A stretch of DNA of 64,000 nt from Burhinus oedicnemus (lineage: Eukaryota; Chordata; Aves; Charadriiformes; Burhinidae): the NCBI GenBank assembly GCA_008921705.1, contig VFFE01007624.1, positions 1,343,124 to 1,407,123 on the forward strand. Direction: 5' to 3'. Of the stretch, positions 62,318 to 64,000 are shown one piece after another. The notes under the pieces were generated by a model. That model was not told the origin of the DNA, did not search any database, and was given only the letters and a program-made list of their open reading frames with translations. The position numbers and the translations under genes are program-made. Every line of letters begins with the position of its first letter. Position 1 is the first letter of the stretch.

Positions 62318-62638
62318 GAAAGGAGGCTGTAGCGAGGTGGGGTCGGTCTCTTCTCCCAAGGAACAGGCAATAGGATGAGAGGAAATGGCCTCAAGTTGTG
62401 CCAGGGGAGGTTTAGATCAGATATTAGGAAGAATTTCTTCACTGAAAGGGTCATCAAGCATTGGAACAGGCTGCCCAGGGAAGTGGTGGAGTCGCCATCC
62501 CTGGAGGTGTTTAACAGACGGACAGACGTGGTGCTGAGGGACGTGGGTTAGTGGTGGGTTTGGCAGTGTTGGGTTGATGGTTGGACTTAATGATCTTAAA
62601 GATCTCTTCTGACCTAGGTGGTTCTGTGATTCTGCGAC
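62318..62638 (+). mobile_element. CR1 LINE, 5'-truncated 3' end (sense)
   Basis: It runs from ggaggctgtagcgaggtggg, then gtctcttctcccaaggaaca, gaggaaatggcctcaagttg, ggaacaggctgcccagggaa, to gttggacttaatgatcttaa, and ends with gttctgtgattctgcgactt. This is the full order of avian CR1 3' blocks including the terminal 'attctgygattct' repeat unit. The ORF2-end reading frame is still partly legible ([20 protein letters not shown], then LEVFNRR). It is related to the antisense copy at 33291 and dead through truncation. Confidence 0.93.
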
Positions 62639-64000
62639 TTCATTTCGGTCTGGCTGCTGGGGAAAGCTGGCTGAGGTGTCCTTCCACCGTGGGTTTCCTC
62701 AACTTGAAATGAGGAGCAGGAGGAGCTGGGCCAGTGCAATTATCAAGAAGCCTGGAAAGTGCAGAAGTGTCAGCTAAGGGGCATTATTGCCATTTACAAG
62801 GCTTGTGGTGCAAACTGAGTATTAATTTTGTCATGCTCAAAAAGGCTGGTTAAAGCTGTTTTTCTCATTCAGTCCATCACTCTGGTGCAGGGTGTTGGTG
62901 TTCAGCACCGTTGTGCAATTGCTACTTGAGTCATTTGCTTGTGTTGACCTCTTCCATCCCCTCCGGACTGTACACCGCATCTCTTGAGAGATGATTTCAC
63001 AAGTCAGCAATTAAAAAAGAAAACTCTAAATCTTGATTAAATAGCTCTGCTTTCTTTTTCCTCCCAGCAACCCCAAAATAACTTGCTCTTGTTTACTAGA
63101 AAGTCCATAAAACAGTTGGAAACGGCTCGCAGCATCCCATGTTCTGCTAGAGCCACCTCCTAGCTTTCTGACGCAACCTTTCAGCCGCGCTGTTGAAGGT
63201 TGAGAGTCAGGCTTTGTGTGCAGGAGGGATCATCTTTTTTCAGACAACCGTATCGCTCATGGTTGATCTCCCCTTTGCTGTATTTGGGGTTTGTTGCTGT
63301 GGTGTTGGTACGAAATGGAAGCATCAGGTGGAGGCGTTCTGTGCACCCCCAGCATCGTCCGTTGACCTAATGCGCCCTTATTTTTGTCCCATGCTTTTCA
63401 GAGCTATCCCGTTAGGCTGTAATGAGGCTGGTCACTGTCATTGGGGGGGGTGTTGTACTCAGAGGGGTTTTTAAACCATAGAAGCAGCTTGTCTAGTTTT
63501 TTGGTTTTTTTTTTTAATAACTTTAGACCAAACCTGCCCCATCCCTCAGTGGTAGAAGCTTAGAAATAATGAAGTCTTAACCCTTGACACTTACTTGGAA
63601 TTGCAGAAATTTAAAATACTGATAGCCTTTAAACCCAACTTTTGTAAGTAGCTTTCAAGAATAAAATATGCTGCTGGAACTGCTATCTTGTCTGCCGAGC
63701 TCTGGCCCCAGGCGAGTTTGTACAGTAGGTTATGAACCCCTTAATAATAAGGATTTATAATGGGAATCCTGAGATATTCTTAATTATGCTTATGCTGCAG
63801 GGTGTCATTATAATGCACTAATACTATGCGTATGGCAGATAGTGTGCCATTTGTTTCTGTGTGTTTTTATTTAATTATAGACTTTTATCTGAATAACTTT
63901 ATTGCTCAGTGTTTCTGGTTTTGTCGCGTGTGCAGGCGCGCCATAGCTTATCTTCCTCGTGATCAGGCTTCTGGACTGGTGGTTTTAAGCTGCTGGTTTG

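Larger units (their letters stand above)
1..64000 (+). other. ANKS1A: ANKS1A locus, partial gene span (5' and 3' ends outside the window)
   Basis: All eleven supported exons belong to one gene and join in frame into a 617-codon segment. The order is ankyrin repeats, then an acidic/proline-rich linker, then a serine-rich segment ending SEWDE. ANKS1A is chosen over its paralogue ANKS1B because the repeats read [14 protein letters not shown] and the linker reads [14 protein letters not shown] and HPYELLLTAETKK. As I remember them, these match human ANKS1A and differ from ANKS1B (TDPTIRNSKLETPL). The first exon (MGKEQELLEAARTGHL in human) is not in the window, nor are the SAM and PTB exons. The span is therefore open at both ends. 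The protein is a cytoplasmic adaptor for Eph and other receptor tyrosine kinases. Confidence 0.85.
53748..64000 (+). other. ANKS1A: Intron after exon 12 (at least 10.2 kb, 3' end outside)
   Basis: Opens with gtaagg. I looked for an exon encoding IEKIMSSIGEGIDFS or the SAM motifs (VGEWLESIGLQQYE) and found none, so the acceptor is downstream. It contains a MIR relic (55285-55470), an A-rich run (59020-59045), a short direct repeat (60008-60048) and a CR1 (62318-62638). A GC-richer stretch at about 56.1-58.2 kb has long chance open frames, including one of 225 codons on the + strand with no recognisable domain. Confidence 0.75.

Noticed and set aside
1..64000. CRISPR arrays, operons, prophage or plasmid features
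   Set aside because: Exon-intron structure, CR1 elements and a vertebrate adaptor gene account for the window; no regularly spaced repeats or prokaryotic genes are present.

Overview
The window is a piece of a vertebrate nuclear genome, most likely a bird. Three things point that way. The only recognisable LINEs are CR1 elements, with typical avian 3' ends. There are scattered, decayed MIR/L2-type relics. The one gene has compact exons separated by moderate, repeat-poor introns. Nothing prokaryotic, plasmid-like or viral is seen: no operons, CRISPR array, rRNA or convincing tRNA.

One gene accounts for all supported coding sequence: ANKS1A (Odin; ankyrin repeat and SAM domain-containing 1A), on the + strand. 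Eleven consecutive exons lie between 27762 and 53747. Their splice phases all agree and together they give 617 codons. This covers the ankyrin-repeat array (27762-38270) and most of the following linker (39582-53747), ending at the conserved SEWDE just before the SAM region. Exon 1 with the start codon lies upstream of the window. The two SAM domains, the PTB domain and the 3' UTR lie downstream.

Layout: 1-27761 is the 3' part of a very large first intron, opening with about 0.8 kb of strongly G-skewed, quadruplex-prone DNA. 27762-38270 holds the ankyrin exons, including a 63-base, phase-neutral exon (30702-30764) inserted between two repeats. 39582-46246 holds four linker exons (an acidic and tyrosine-bearing segment, a proline-rich segment, a YELL segment). 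Two of these are separated by only 108 bases of stop-free, frame-preserving intron. 53176-53747 is a large exon rich in serine motifs. 53748-64000 is intron with a CR1 and a MIR relic.

The protein is a cytoplasmic adaptor. In mammals ANKS1A binds Eph receptors through its SAM/PTB end, is phosphorylated downstream of receptor tyrosine kinases, and affects receptor trafficking. The exons here supply the ankyrin scaffold and the regulatory linker. Comparisons with human ANKS1A and ANKS1B are from memory; no alignment was run. The most useful leads are splicing-related: the 63-base cassette exon behind a weak donor, the retainable 108-base intron, and a candidate cryptic exon at 27981.
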